A stretch of 64,000 nt of DNA from Evansella tamaricis (GTDB lineage: Bacteria > Bacillota > Bacilli > Bacillales > Salisediminibacteriaceae), in assembly GCF_019042215.1 (NCBI RefSeq), contig NZ_JAHQCS010000096.1:1-64000 (forward strand). Reading direction: 5' to 3'. Of the stretch, positions 24,836-34,711 are shown piece after piece; the first letter of the stretch is position 1, and every line of letters starts with the position of its first letter. A program made the translations under genes and the position numbers. The notes under the pieces were generated by a model. The model searched no databases. It was not told the origin of the DNA and worked only from the letters and a program-made list of their open reading frames with translations.

Positions 24836-27352
24836 ATGCATGATAAACAAGAAACAGGACTCAACTACGATCAGATTTCAACGCACTTTGAAGAAGCTGG
24901 ACAGGGGAGGAAGGCGCTTGCCTACCGTTTATTGGATGCTAAAAGAAGTTATAGAAAAAACTTATTTTCAGATGCAAAAAAAAGCTTGGAAATAGCATTC
25001 TCTCTGTATAAAAAGGAAGTAGACAAGGAGCCTCCTTTGAGTGTAAAACTTAAGTATGGACAAACTTTAGAAAAAAATGGCGATCTTAAACAAGCGTTAA
25101 CGGTTTTTAATGACCTCTATATCAATCATGACTCCTTAATTGCTCTCATCAGACTAGGGTATATTAGTATTAATCTCCGTGATTTGTCTCGCTTGAAACA
25201 ATATGAGAATGATTGCTTAGACCGTATCCACTCTCCAGCGGTTTCTATGGATGAGAAGTTGCATCTACAAGTTATTTTAGGGTATTTCTTCACTTACTCT
25301 GGGAGAGATGCGTCTCTTGTAGAGGAGATGGTCCACTATCATAAAGAGAATAGTATAATACTAAGGGAGAATTTAAAAGTAGTAGATTATATTCATTGGA
25401 TATACCACTTACATATTCTCCTTTTATTAAATAACCACCCTTGGAAAGAAAGGGCCCAGCTTATCTACGAAGCGGAATCCTTGGCAGAGCAGTATGAGAA
25501 TCCATCCATGTTAATGACTATTTATAACTTGATGGGCATCGGTTTACTGGAAGAGAATGTTATCAATGCAAAGGAATACATGCTAAAATCGAGGGATTTG
25601 GCAGTAAAGCTTGGTAATAGACAACATGAGATGAATGCCAATACAAACTTGTTTATGTTCTATCAGTATTTAGGAGATACTAGTCATGCTGTAGAGTTGG
25701 CAGAAAAAGCAAAATCAATTGGAAAGTCCATCAATTCGAATTTTAATGAGATCAATTTAGTGAAGCTTTATTTTCTCATTGAGGATTATTCAGAAGCACT
25801 AAAACTGATCCTTAGAATAAAGCCTGAGTTGAGGACTAAAAACCTAACCATTACAAGAGTGGATGCCCTTGTTTTTCAATATAAAATCATCTTGAGGCAA
25901 AGTAATGTGAAAAAAGCGAAGAGGTTATGGCCATTTATTGAAAAAATGGTTCAGAAACATAAGGATAGTATAGATCTATCATTACTTCAATGCGAATATT
26001 TTGTCTCTCTCAAGCAATATGATAAAACAATCCCAATCGCTGAACAATGTCTTGAAGAAGCGAATCTAAGCGTTGAGAATAGGATTGGATTTTTCATGGT
26101 CCTTTTAAAATCTATCATACAACTAAATCAAGATGATGGATTCACAAAGCATATACATGCCTTTGAAGATTTAGTGTATAGCAAAGGATATTTTGGTTAT
26201 CTCGGTTATGTCTATTATTATAAAGGTTTATTTTATATGAAAAATAAATCTAATATTCAAGCTAGGGTACATTTCATTCGGGCAAAACGTTATTTTTTCA
26301 AGGTGAATAATCGCTTGAAACAAAAGGAAATAAATGATAATATCGACTCCATTGATCAGCAATCATTAGAGGTACCATCCAATAAGCATGAAATGATGCA
26401 CCTCTTAACAAACAACGAAATTATGTTCGATAGTATTAAGTTAGTTCATTCTGCCAAGAACCTATTAGATGTGTGTAAAAATATTACAAAGGTACTCCAT
26501 GAAAATATGATGTTCGAGCATGTTTATTTTCATTTTAGGATTGATAGTAATAGAACGAAGACATTACTTGTTACTGATAAGCTGCAAAGTGAAGAAATAC
26601 ACTGTAACAAAGTGGATGAGGCCTTAACAAAGGTGATAGAAAAAAAGAGAGTGAGTTACTTTAAATTTGCCAATTCTTATTTTCATGGATTTCCGATTCT
26701 TTCCGATGAGAATGAAGTGGTAACCATCGTTCTGATAGAAAACGAAACAACACTATCTGGAGATAGCATTTATTATATGGAACAATTTTTGCAATTTATC
26801 ACCCCTAAGATTGAAAAAGTTATTTTTCATGAGTTGGTCCAAGTTGACGGTTTAACGAAGTTATATAACCGAAATTATTTTATGAAAAGGTTAGAAGATG
26901 AGTTTCATAAAATAGCCGAGTTTCAATCGGACCTCTCGTTTATCATGATTGATATTGATGATTTTAGGTACGTTAATAATCAGTTTGGTCATGCTGAAGG
27001 AGATCGTATTTTGGAGAAGGTAGCCATGACTATCCAAGAGTCCGTTCGCAGTGGGGACATTGCTGGCCGTTATGGTGGAGAGGAATTAATAGTAATCCTA
27101 CCAAATACCAATTCAGAGATTGCAAGGGGAGTAGCCCAACGTATTTTAAATGAAATACGCAAAATCCATGTGAATGATACGTACCAGATAACAGCTAGTT
27201 TAGGTGTCTCAAGTGTGGATAAAGACAAGCCATTGAATATCCAGGAGCTTATTGACAAAGCCGATCTGGCCGAAAGATACTCCAAAGAGCATGGCAAGAA
27301 TAAAGTATCTTGTTTTTGGGAGATTTTTAATGACGGGGTAAAAAACGGGTAA
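24836..27352 (+). CDS. TPR / GAF-like / GGDEF diguanylate cyclase
   Basis: About 838 residues. TPR-like helical repeats fill about 1-510 (HFEEAGQGRKALAYRLLDA, then repeated Asn/Ala-rich helices). A GAF-like region covers about 530-680, and a GGDEF domain lies at about 690-838 with active site GRYGGEELIVIL. The inhibitory I-site RSGD stands five residues before the GGEEL block, as in product-inhibited cyclases. No EAL domain is present, so it should only make cyclic-di-GMP. No membrane helix is seen. The start at 24836 has TAAGGAG upstream; an in-frame TTG at 24809 is less likely. A clean terminator follows. Confidence 0.88.
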   Translation: MHDKQETGLNYDQISTHFEEAGQGRKALAYRLLDAKRSYRKNLFSDAKKSLEIAFSLYKKEVDKEPPLSVKLKYGQTLEKNGDLKQALTVFNDLYINHDSLIALIRLGYISINLRDLSRLKQYENDCLDRIHSPAVSMDEKLHLQVILGYFFTYSGRDASLVEEMVHYHKENSIILRENLKVVDYIHWIYHLHILLLLNNHPWKERAQLIYEAESLAEQYENPSMLMTIYNLMGIGLLEENVINAKEYMLKSRDLAVKLGNRQHEMNANTNLFMFYQYLGDTSHAVELAEKAKSIGKSINSNFNEINLVKLYFLIEDYSEALKLILRIKPELRTKNLTITRVDALVFQYKIILRQSNVKKAKRLWPFIEKMVQKHKDSIDLSLLQCEYFVSLKQYDKTIPIAEQCLEEANLSVENRIGFFMVLLKSIIQLNQDDGFTKHIHAFEDLVYSKGYFGYLGYVYYYKGLFYMKNKSNIQARVHFIRAKRYFFKVNNRLKQKEINDNIDSIDQQSLEVPSNKHEMMHLLTNNEIMFDSIKLVHSAKNLLDVCKNITKVLHENMMFEHVYFHFRIDSNRTKTLLVTDKLQSEEIHCNKVDEALTKVIEKKRVSYFKFANSYFHGFPILSDENEVVTIVLIENETTLSGDSIYYMEQFLQFITPKIEKVIFHELVQVDGLTKLYNRNYFMKRLEDEFHKIAEFQSDLSFIMIDIDDFRYVNNQFGHAEGDRILEKVAMTIQESVRSGDIAGRYGGEELIVILPNTNSEIARGVAQRILNEIRKIHVNDTYQITASLGVSSVDKDKPLNIQELIDKADLAERYSKEHGKNKVSCFWEIFNDGVKNG

Positions 27353-27373
27353 AAAGTCTTGCCGGAAATCGTG

Positions 27374-27426
27374 AGAAAACCATAATGAGAATTAATATTA
27401 TTGAATTCTCACTATGGTTTTCAATT
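27374..27426 (+). terminator. terminator after the TPR-GGDEF gene
   Basis: A long stem, GAAAACCATAATGAGAATT against AATTCTCACTATGGTTTTC, with one mismatch. Confidence 0.85.
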
Positions 27427-27444
27427 TATAGAGGAATTAAAACA

Positions 27445-27487
27445 ACAATAATAAAAATGGCACCTAATTTTCTGATTAGGTGCCATT
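27445..27487 (-). terminator. terminator of the beta-propeller gene
   Basis: AATGGCACCTAA / TTAGGTGCCATT, followed on the minus strand by TTTTTATTATTG. Confidence 0.9.
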
Positions 27488-27517
27488 AGCTTAGAAAACT
27501 TATAGATGTATAGGATA

Positions 27518-28435
27518 TTAGCGTTTTAAATAGGCTATTCCGTCAGGATGAATTCCAACGACAATGCGACCTGCTTCTTTTAATGTAGCCATATTGATAA
27601 TCGATACATCATTTGTTTTGTTATTGGCCACGTATGCAAAGGATCCCTCATCATTAAATACAATTCCCCCTGCCCAAACACCTACAGGAAGTCGTTTAAT
27701 TTCCCAAGGACGAACTTGTCCATTAATATGCTGCTCTGTTTCAATGATGGAAACATCTCCCGATTCGCGATTAGCAATTAAAGCATACTTACCGTCTGGT
27801 GAAAATACGAGTCTTACTGGTATGCCTCCCACACGACGCTTAAATATCACTTCGTATGTTTCTGTATCAATAACAAACAACGTATTGTCCTCTTGATTTG
27901 CCACATAAAGATGCTTCCTGTTTGGATGGACGGCGACGCCTTCGGGACCTGGCCCTACTGGAATATGTGTGACGATTTCTTCTTTATTTACATCCATCAC
28001 TGTAATATTGTTGCTTCCTATGTTTGGAATATAAACGGTACTTCCATCAGGGGAAAAGGAGATCATATGAGAATACTTTTGGTGAGTTGGAATGACTTTT
28101 TCAATCTCATCCGTTTCTGTATCAATAATAAAAATTTTTTCACTGTATGTAGAGGCTAAATAAAGTTTTTTCCCATCATTCGTAATTCCAACCCCATGTG
28201 GGAAATGAAAGTCCGGATGCTCCAAACGATTAACCACTTCAAATGTATCGTTATTGATGATATCCACTTTGTTTCCAAGAGAACAGGCTACATACGTTTT
28301 CTTCCCATCCTTCGTAACCACTACCTCATGGGGATTATGGCTCGTTTCCAATGTTTTTTCCACTTTATTTGACTCCAGATTGACAATGGAAATGGTGTCT
28401 TCGTCTTTGTTTAATACAATTAGATGTTCTGACAT
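27518..28435 (-). CDS. YVTN-type beta-propeller repeat protein
   Basis: 305 residues made of about seven repeats of the YncE/YVTN kind, each containing a strand like SPDG..VYIPN, HPNRKHLYVAN, SPDGKYALIAN or NDEGSFAYVAN and a following SIINxxT strand. It has no signal peptide, so it appears to be cytoplasmic; many relatives are exported. There are no catalytic residues to point to, and a binding or scaffold role is likely. ATG with AAAAAAGGAGTTGAAACC upstream. Solitary gene with its own terminator. Confidence 0.85.
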   Translation of the reverse strand: MSEHLIVLNKDEDTISIVNLESNKVEKTLETSHNPHEVVVTKDGKKTYVACSLGNKVDIINNDTFEVVNRLEHPDFHFPHGVGITNDGKKLYLASTYSEKIFIIDTETDEIEKVIPTHQKYSHMISFSPDGSTVYIPNIGSNNITVMDVNKEEIVTHIPVGPGPEGVAVHPNRKHLYVANQEDNTLFVIDTETYEVIFKRRVGGIPVRLVFSPDGKYALIANRESGDVSIIETEQHINGQVRPWEIKRLPVGVWAGGIVFNDEGSFAYVANNKTNDVSIINMATLKEAGRIVVGIHPDGIAYLKR

Positions 28436-28562
28436 GGTTTCAACTCCTTTTTTATATATTTAAATAGTAACATATTTATTTCGATAGTAGAAAGAATTGA
28501 AGTATTGGTTTTGCATCAGTAGTTTTCCTGAAATATGAAAGTTTTTTCCTCTTTCACAATGA

Positions 28563-28594
28563 ATTAGATTGGGTTAGATTAGGTTAGATTAGGT
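28563..28594. repeat. short tandem repeat
   Basis: Three imperfect 10-nt units of GTTAGATTAG (the first ends in GG) lie in the spacer between the cydB terminator and the beta-propeller promoter region. Probably slippage-prone, with no evident function. Confidence 0.6.
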
Positions 28595-28618
28595 TTGACT
28601 ACTATTGAACAGAAAACC

Positions 28619-28668
28619 ATAAAGCCGTTCATGCAAGAAGACTACACTTGCTTGAACGGCTTTTCCAT
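28619..28668 (-). terminator. terminator of the cydAB-type operon
   Basis: AAAGCCGTTCA..GCAAG against CTTGC..TGAACGGCTTT. On the minus strand it follows the cydB stop within 15 nt. Confidence 0.85.
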
Positions 28669-28677
28669 TTCTTATAT

Positions 28678-29706
28678 TTATTTTTCACTGGTAATATAGC
28701 GCTTATCTTTCAGGAATAGCCTCCAGAACCAGATAAACAAAGGAATGAGTATGGCCATCATCACAATGTATCCCCAAAGCAATGATTGGTACATAGCTAA
28801 ATTAGTTAATCCTTCAAAGATGGTCAGCTCAGGATAAACAATGTATGGCATATGGGCCCAACCATAGGCGAAGCTTGCTAAGGCATACTGAACAATTATG
28901 AGGATGACAGCTACCCGCGGTTGGCCGATCCGTACTTTTTTGGATGGCCAAAAGAGGGCACTATAACCGATGGAGAAGGCAAACATACTTAAGGCAAATA
29001 ACTCCCATTGCCTTGCCATATTTTCCACCATCCACATGGCTTCAGGCATTAATGTTAACGTAGCGGCAACGGCGAAACTTAACATAATCGGTCCAAACAT
29101 AATCGCTTTTCCTCTGTATTCCTCATACGTTTTATTCGAATTTGCTTCCCTGGCGTAGTCGCTCAAGAATAAGGAAGAGAGGAAGAGTTGGCTTGAAAGG
29201 CCGAAGCCGATATGGGCGTAGACCGTAGGACTCGTGAGGACTTTGTCAAATAAAATATAGTGCCGATTCCCAACAATCTCAATAAAACCACCGATAATTA
29301 TTGGTAGAACCGTAAGCATTAGAGCAGGAATTAACAGCCCTGTTATTCCAGAAATATAACGTAAGAGCTTTGTGTACTTTTGAACCGAGTAGGAGTACAC
29401 CATAAAAGCACTGCGAATCGTTAACAAGATTAATACTAAGCTGACAGGAACGATCATTAATGACCCAAGAGCAAATGCTGCGCCTGGGAAAAATCCTGCT
29501 AAAGCTACTACAAATAAGACGAGGAAAACATTCGTTACTTCCCATGACGGGGACAAATATAGGTTGGCAAAGTTGGCGGCAGTAGTGTCCTTCCGTTCAT
29601 AATAATACATCGCCCAGAAACCAGCACCGAAGTCGATGGCTCCTCCTATGGCATATAGAAATAAAAACAACCAAATGATAGAAATGGCTACATAAGCTTC
29701 ATGCAA
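28678..29706 (-). CDS. cydB: cytochrome bd-type quinol oxidase subunit II (YthB-like)
   Basis: A 342-residue membrane protein with about eight to nine helices, beginning with the conserved N-terminal block LYAIGGAIDFGAGFWAMYY and containing SPSWEVTNVFLV. It pairs with subunit I upstream (14 nt gap), and together they reduce O2 to water using quinol at the membrane. Length and sequence style agree with B. subtilis YthB, the second bd-like oxidase, rather than with CydB of the cydABCD operon. No cydCD transporter genes are adjacent. The ATG has AAGGGGGAATTTC upstream. Confidence 0.9.
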   Translation of the reverse strand: MHEAYVAISIIWLFLFLYAIGGAIDFGAGFWAMYYYERKDTTAANFANLYLSPSWEVTNVFLVLFVVALAGFFPGAAFALGSLMIVPVSLVLILLTIRSAFMVYSYSVQKYTKLLRYISGITGLLIPALMLTVLPIIIGGFIEIVGNRHYILFDKVLTSPTVYAHIGFGLSSQLFLSSLFLSDYAREANSNKTYEEYRGKAIMFGPIMLSFAVAATLTLMPEAMWMVENMARQWELFALSMFAFSIGYSALFWPSKKVRIGQPRVAVILIIVQYALASFAYGWAHMPYIVYPELTIFEGLTNLAMYQSLLWGYIVMMAILIPLFIWFWRLFLKDKRYITSEK

Positions 29707-29719
29707 TGAAATTCCCCCT

Positions 29720-31054
29720 TTATACAGATGTTGTCATTTGAAATTCATTATTTAGTGGGTTTCGTTGGAAATAGAATCGCATCACGAGTGCCGTCAACAC
29801 AAGTAATAAGAGATATAAGGAAATAAACAGTACGAAAATGAACCCAAGATTTCCGGATGCTGTAGCTGCATCGGCAGTTCGCTGGATGTTCATAATTGTC
29901 CAAGGTTGTCTGCCAATACATGCGAAAATCCAACCCGTTTCCATTCCGATTAAGGCGAAGGCCCCACTAGGGACTAAAGCCAGTAACAGCCAATTTGGAT
30001 AAGGGTTCTTCTTAAAGATAAACCTCCAAAGGAGTGCTCCCACGGACAATGCGACTAATAAGGTACCAATTCCCACCATGACGTTAAAAAGGGTATGAAC
30101 GAAGAGGGGAGGCCAGTCCTCCCGGGGAAATTCATTTAGCCCAATGACGACCCCATCCGTCGAACCAGTGGCTAACCAGCTGAGCATCCCTGGGATTTCG
30201 ATTCCCCCAACAACACGATTTGCTTCGGGATCGGGCGTACCCATAATCGCAAGTGGAGCATGGGATTGGGTCTCAAACAATCCTTCTGCTGCCGCAAGTT
30301 TCACTGGTACATAATGATGTAATCCTACTGCAGCTTTATGGCCGGTGGAGCCAGTCCAAATTGCCGTTGCCGCACCTATGATTAAAGCGAGCATTAATCC
30401 TTTTCGATAATAACTCACTTCCCTTGCACTTAGATTTCCCCGTAACAGTCGATATGCTCCGACAGAAATGACCACAAATGCTGTCGTTAAATAGGCGCTG
30501 CTCACTACGTGAACAGCCGTATAACTAAATGCTGGATTTAACACAGCCTGCCAGGGCTGAACATTGGTAATTTGACCATCAATCATATCAAAGCCCCTTG
30601 GTGTGTTCATCCATGACTGAACATTCGTAATTAAGACGGCTGAAGCAGTCGCTCCAAGAGCGACAAAGAATACACTAATGATTCGCATAGTAGAAGATAG
30701 ACGATTTGCAGCGTAAATATAAATGGATAAAAACACAGCTTCCACAAAGAAAGCAAATATTTCAATGGCAAATGGTAAGGCAATAACTTGCCCGACTACT
30801 TCAATAAAACCTGGGAAGGTTAAGGACATCATCACGCCGACGATCGTCCCTGAGGGAATAGCAACTCCGAGTAAGATGGCAACTCCCTTTGTCCAACGCT
30901 TGGCCAAGATAGCATAGTCTTCATCCTTCGTAAACAATCTCACTAATTCCGCGATAAGAATCATGAAGGTAAGGCCAACCCCTAAGGTTGCAAAAATAAT
31001 ATGAAACGCTAAGGAAGAACCAAACAGGGTCCTAGCCAGTATTACATTGTCCAT
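29720..31054 (-). CDS. cydA: cytochrome bd-type quinol oxidase subunit I (YthA-like)
   Basis: A roughly 444-residue polytopic protein. Haem ligand candidates are the His in FHIIFATLGVG (residue about 18) and the His in YTAVHVVSSAYL (about 180). The block GMETGWIFACIGRQPWT is the family's conserved periplasmic end. The Q-loop is short, as in YthA and cyanide-insensitive CioA oxidases. The start at 31054 is preferred because AGAGGAAGG lies upstream; the frame also opens at 31078. It forms a two-gene operon with cydB. It should offer a low-coupled, stress-tolerant branch of respiration. Confidence 0.92.
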   Translation of the reverse strand: MDNVILARTLFGSSLAFHIIFATLGVGLTFMILIAELVRLFTKDEDYAILAKRWTKGVAILLGVAIPSGTIVGVMMSLTFPGFIEVVGQVIALPFAIEIFAFFVEAVFLSIYIYAANRLSSTMRIISVFFVALGATASAVLITNVQSWMNTPRGFDMIDGQITNVQPWQAVLNPAFSYTAVHVVSSAYLTTAFVVISVGAYRLLRGNLSAREVSYYRKGLMLALIIGAATAIWTGSTGHKAAVGLHHYVPVKLAAAEGLFETQSHAPLAIMGTPDPEANRVVGGIEIPGMLSWLATGSTDGVVIGLNEFPREDWPPLFVHTLFNVMVGIGTLLVALSVGALLWRFIFKKNPYPNWLLLALVPSGAFALIGMETGWIFACIGRQPWTIMNIQRTADAATASGNLGFIFVLFISLYLLLLVLTALVMRFYFQRNPLNNEFQMTTSV

Positions 31055-31326
31055 TACACTACCTTCCTCTCTTAACAATAATTAACAACGTTATTGTCTA
31101 TTAAGACAGGAAGATTTATGCATCAATCTATTTAAGTTCAGACGAATGATAAATTTATTTTTTGTTTGGGGATAAATAAAAGGAAACTTAATTCAGTGGA
31201 AGTAAAGAAGGTGTTAGAGCTAAAAAGGATTGGTTAACACATCGATAGGTTACTACCTAAAAGGAAATTATGGAGACCGGCAATTCTATTTTGCTTCGAA
31301 ACTTTATTACCAGTCTCTTATCGTAA

Positions 31327-31704
31327 TTACTTCCTGTGAAACCATAGGAGCTCTTTGTCATCAACATCACCATTATAATTTATTAGTATCTCGTCACCTG
31401 CTTTGATGTCCGTATAAGCATAGTAATCAAACGTATGGTTTGTAAAATTAATATCATAGGTAGCATTTGGCTCGTATGAATGGTTAAAAAGCATTCCATA
31501 CCCTAAAATAATGGCACCGTGATTCTTTCCGTATTCAAAGACGTAATCTGCAAGGACGGTATGTTCAATTAATTGATGCTGTTCGTTAGGGTAAGGAAGA
31601 ACCGGTGCCTCATGAATAAGTTCTCCTTTTGCTATATCACACGTTGCAAATACTCCCCTATTAAATTCCCCATCACTGAGGGGTGAAGTTTTTATCTCAA
31701 TCAT
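31327..31704 (-). CDS. SET domain protein
   Basis: 125 residues, essentially only a SET fold. Motifs: RGVFATCDIAKGELI at the N-terminus, the pseudoknot strand GYGMLFNHSYEPNATY with NHS, and DIKAGDEILINYNGD with the catalytic-type Tyr. SET domains transfer methyl groups from SAM to lysine. Bacterial stand-alone forms are known, but their targets are mostly undefined. The lack of pre- and post-SET zinc clusters is normal for these short forms. ATG preceded by CAGGTGATAAA. Monocistronic. Confidence 0.88.
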   Translation of the reverse strand: MIEIKTSPLSDGEFNRGVFATCDIAKGELIHEAPVLPYPNEQHQLIEHTVLADYVFEYGKNHGAIILGYGMLFNHSYEPNATYDINFTNHTFDYYAYTDIKAGDEILINYNGDVDDKELLWFHRK

Positions 31705-31994
31705 TTTATCACCTGCAATCTGATTTTATTTGTTTGATTTCCATTAGATTAACATCGAGGATCTTCGAAAATCAATTTTTTTCAATATAAATCCCCTAAC
31801 AAAACGGATAAGTATGGTGTAAACTAGTCCAAAACTATCATATATTAGTGAAGTAAAACAAAGGGTGTTATTTGATATTGGCGAGTTCGGTTCACAGTGA
31901 GAAAACCTAAATGAACATTAGAAAAAGAGGGGCAATTCGCACCTCTTTTATATAATTTAACTTCATAATTAGCATAGCAATTAGTAAATATCGT

Positions 31995-32813
31995 CTATTG
32001 ATTGCTAGCTCTCGTGGCTTTCTTAGAGATAGTTACTTTCCAAGAAACTATGGTAGTGCTATCTCTAACATTATTAGCTTGTATATTCTTCAACATAGAT
32101 TGAATACTTTTACCATCTTTAGAGTTAAAGAAAGTATTATAGATGTTTATCGGATTTGAATATGGTTCATTAGGGCATTCAATAAGACCATCTGTGGTTA
32201 GAAAAAAGTGATTTTCTCCTTGTCTTAATTCTTTTATCCCCACACTATAACAAGGTACTTCCTGTTCAAATGTATTTACTTGACCTATCCATTCATAGAA
32301 TTGTCTTTGATTTAACTGGTACTGACCTAGTGCAGCTAGTTCTGGATGAAATAAATATAAAATACAGTCCCCAACGGAAAACCACCACACATATTTATCT
32401 TTTCTTACTACGATTAAACAAGAAGTTTCTCCTGTAACTTTTCGGCAAGCAGATAAGAAGTGTTCAGATTGAAACATATTTAATATTTCTTCTTCGAACC
32501 TTTTAAATGTTTGATGAGTTGTTGGTAAAGATAATAAATCTTTTATTTGAGATCTTCCATTAACGAAGTTTTCTACAATAATTTCGGCACTCTCTGATGT
32601 GTTATGTGCATCTAGAAGAATGGTGAATTCCCAATCTTCCTTATTATTAGACCATACCAGACATCCATCTTCATTCTTATATTGTCCTGCGTTCGAATTA
32701 CCACCATAACGTCCGACCACAAAATGATTGAGTTGAAGAATATCTGGTTTATCAACGTAATTTTCTTGGCTCCCGATCCAGTTAAAATCTACGATATGGT
32801 TACTCATTTTCAT
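31995..32813 (-). CDS. PP2C-like protein phosphatase
   Basis: 272 residues. Metal-site motifs of the PPM/PP2C fold can be found: NEDGCLVW, LLDAHN (in place of DGHG), GETSCLIVV, FSVGDC and TTDGLIE. Their order fits a Ser/Thr phosphatase or a degenerate relative. The DGHG-to-DAHN change affects a region that normally helps hold Mn2+/Mg2+, so activity is uncertain. The start overlaps the end of the HIT gene by 14 nt, showing coupling. No kinase gene is nearby. Confidence 0.75.
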   Translation of the reverse strand: MKMSNHIVDFNWIGSQENYVDKPDILQLNHFVVGRYGGNSNAGQYKNEDGCLVWSNNKEDWEFTILLDAHNTSESAEIIVENFVNGRSQIKDLLSLPTTHQTFKRFEEEILNMFQSEHFLSACRKVTGETSCLIVVRKDKYVWWFSVGDCILYLFHPELAALGQYQLNQRQFYEWIGQVNTFEQEVPCYSVGIKELRQGENHFFLTTDGLIECPNEPYSNPINIYNTFFNSKDGKSIQSMLKNIQANNVRDSTTIVSWKVTISKKATRASNQ

Positions 32814-33252
32814 TTTTCTCTAGATATGTTTTTATTCGACTGCAAAGTTTAATAACATCGTTATTGTCACCCATAGGAGCATCTTCCCAATCATAAACAG
32901 CATTTGGTCCCCAATATTCCTTAGGTGTATTTGGATAACGAGCTACTAAGTGCATATGCAGATGAGGAACAGCATCGCCCATAACGTATGAATAAATATG
33001 TTCAGCATTTTCACTTTCCATTAATGCTTTACTTACTCTAGCAATCATCATACCAAATGCTTTTGCTTCTTCCATACTCATATCCCCAAGTGTGGGAGCG
33101 TGCCTTCTTAAATCAATCATAATATGACCTAAATAGTTTGGATTTCCATTTCTATCAATATGACCTACAAAAACATACTCGTCCTCATAAATCATAACTC
33201 CAGAAGTTTCAATATTTCCAGCGTGTTTATTGCAAATAAAACAGTCTTTCAC
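32800..33252 (-). CDS. HIT-family nucleotide hydrolase/transferase
   Basis: 150 residues with the histidine triad HLHMHLV near residue 115 and an N-terminal CFICNKHAGN motif like that of HIT proteins with an N-terminal metal- or Cys-containing loop. HIT enzymes split phosphoanhydride or phosphoramidate bonds of nucleotides. The GTG start is preceded by AAGGGGAG. It overlaps the PP2C-like gene downstream, so the two make a bicistronic unit. Confidence 0.88.
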   Translation of the reverse strand: MKDCFICNKHAGNIETSGVMIYEDEYVFVGHIDRNGNPNYLGHIMIDLRRHAPTLGDMSMEEAKAFGMMIARVSKALMESENAEHIYSYVMGDAVPHLHMHLVARYPNTPKEYWGPNAVYDWEDAPMGDNNDVIKLCSRIKTYLEKNENE

Positions 33253-34004
33253 AGGAATTCTCCCCTTTTTAATTATTTATAGAATTATAATATAAAAGAT
33301 GTAATATTGGTATAATATTCAAAAAATTAATTTTTCCCTTCAATGAAAACACCACCAAAATTGGAGGTGTTATCTCAAATAAATTATATCTTTTAATGAA
33401 AGTGCCTATCTGTTTGGCAAAGTAAATGATGTGCATCAGAACTCTATTCTTTGAAGAGGCTTGGTTTCGTGTCGCTCTAGAAAATTTTAAACACCTTATT
33501 AAAGAATCTCTAATTTATTTTAATAAGTTCCTCTGCCTATTTCTAAATCTCGCAGGTTCTTGTCACAGTGTACACCTTAATAACAACTTAGCGAAAAGGT
33601 GGTGGACATCACTTCGCTTTGATTGTAAGTGATTAAGTTGTCCCTTTTAGGAGGAAGAGATTTCTGCTTCTTATAGATTTTACATAACCGTTTCCATTTA
33701 GCCATTCTTTTATATGTATATTGTGTCCCCGAATAGGTAGTTTTTTATTGTTTTCTCCCCAAAAACCGAACGAGTTTATTTGAAATGTGATTCTTTTTTA
33801 TTAATTATTCCTTGCAGTATAGTTAATAATTGATAAAATAAAGTGCGTACAGAATATAGAAGGTCGAACATAACTGTTATGTTATTAAAATTATTATATA
33901 GAATTGTGCATAAAGTGTGTAAATCATTAGTGAGACAATTGAAAGCAAATGAATAATGGATAATGAGGAGTGGAAAAAGTGAAAAAGCATTGGGGCTGTG
34001 TAGA
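33253..34004. other. long gene-free stretch between HIT and GNAT genes
   Basis: About 750 bases without a credible gene. A small hairpin (AACACC ... GGTGTT, 33346-33370) is present without an obvious associated gene. A frame at 33426-33632 has no ribosome site and an unlikely composition. A possible 9-codon frame at 33979 (GTG start after GAGGAGTGG) ends with TGA overlapping the GNAT ATG at 34005. Confidence 0.4.
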
Positions 34005-34499
34005 ATGAAAAATGATAGTGTCAAAGAATACTCTTCTGAGTATCAAAAAGAAGTGGTAGATTTAATTCTTGAGATCCAACAAAAGGAATACAATATCTCG
34101 ATAACGAAAGAGGATCAACCTGATTTGTTTCAAATTGAAGAGTTTTATCAATCAGGAAATGGGAATTTTTGGGTGGCTGTTCTTGATGATAAGGTAGTGG
34201 GGACAATCAGTTTATTAGATATTGGAAACAAACATGTTGCGTTAAGAAAAATGTTTGTAAAAAAAGAATATCGAGGAAAAACTTTTCAAATTGCAAGTCT
34301 TTTATTAAATACTGCAATTAATTGGGCTAATGATAAGTCAATAACGAAGGTTTATTTAGGAACTACCCTACAATTTGTTGCAGCCCATCGATTCTATGAA
34401 AAAAGTGGATTTATAAGTATTGATGTTAGTGAATTGCCTGAAAACTTTCCCATTTTACGGGTGGACAAGAAGTTTTATAAATACGAACTTAGAGCGTGA
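34005..34499 (+). CDS. GNAT family N-acetyltransferase
   Basis: About 164 residues from the ATG at 34005. The acetyl-CoA binding region is seen as ALRKMFVKKEYRGKTFQIASLL (motif A, RGKxF in place of RGxGxG) and the C-terminal block AAHRFYEKSGFISI. The substrate is unknown. The frame opens earlier at 33963, but neither ATG has a ribosome site. A short upstream frame (GTG at 33979) with GAGGAGTGG ends on the ATG, which suggests coupled re-initiation. The start is therefore uncertain. Confidence 0.8.
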   Translation: MKNDSVKEYSSEYQKEVVDLILEIQQKEYNISITKEDQPDLFQIEEFYQSGNGNFWVAVLDDKVVGTISLLDIGNKHVALRKMFVKKEYRGKTFQIASLLLNTAINWANDKSITKVYLGTTLQFVAAHRFYEKSGFISIDVSELPENFPILRVDKKFYKYELRA

Positions 34500-34711
34500 G
34501 TACTTGATGGAATTCCTCTTTATTTGATTCAACGTAAGGTTATTTAGTTGTTCTGTTTGTTTATAAATGTGGTCATCATTAAACCTCTTAACTATCTGTA
34601 TTTGAGATAGAACCTTAGGAGATTATGATGGCTATTTTTTTGCTTTGTGATCAAATTAATTGCAACGTTTTAGATAACCTTGGGGTCTTTTTTATGAAAG
34701 GAGGCATGAGA

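Noticed and set aside
28678-31054. Part of a cydABCD operon
   Set aside because: No cydC or cydD follows, and the short Q-loop and neighbours fit the YthAB-type oxidase.
33426-33632. 68-residue plus-strand frame as a gene
   Set aside because: No ribosome site, odd composition and no similarity I can recognise.
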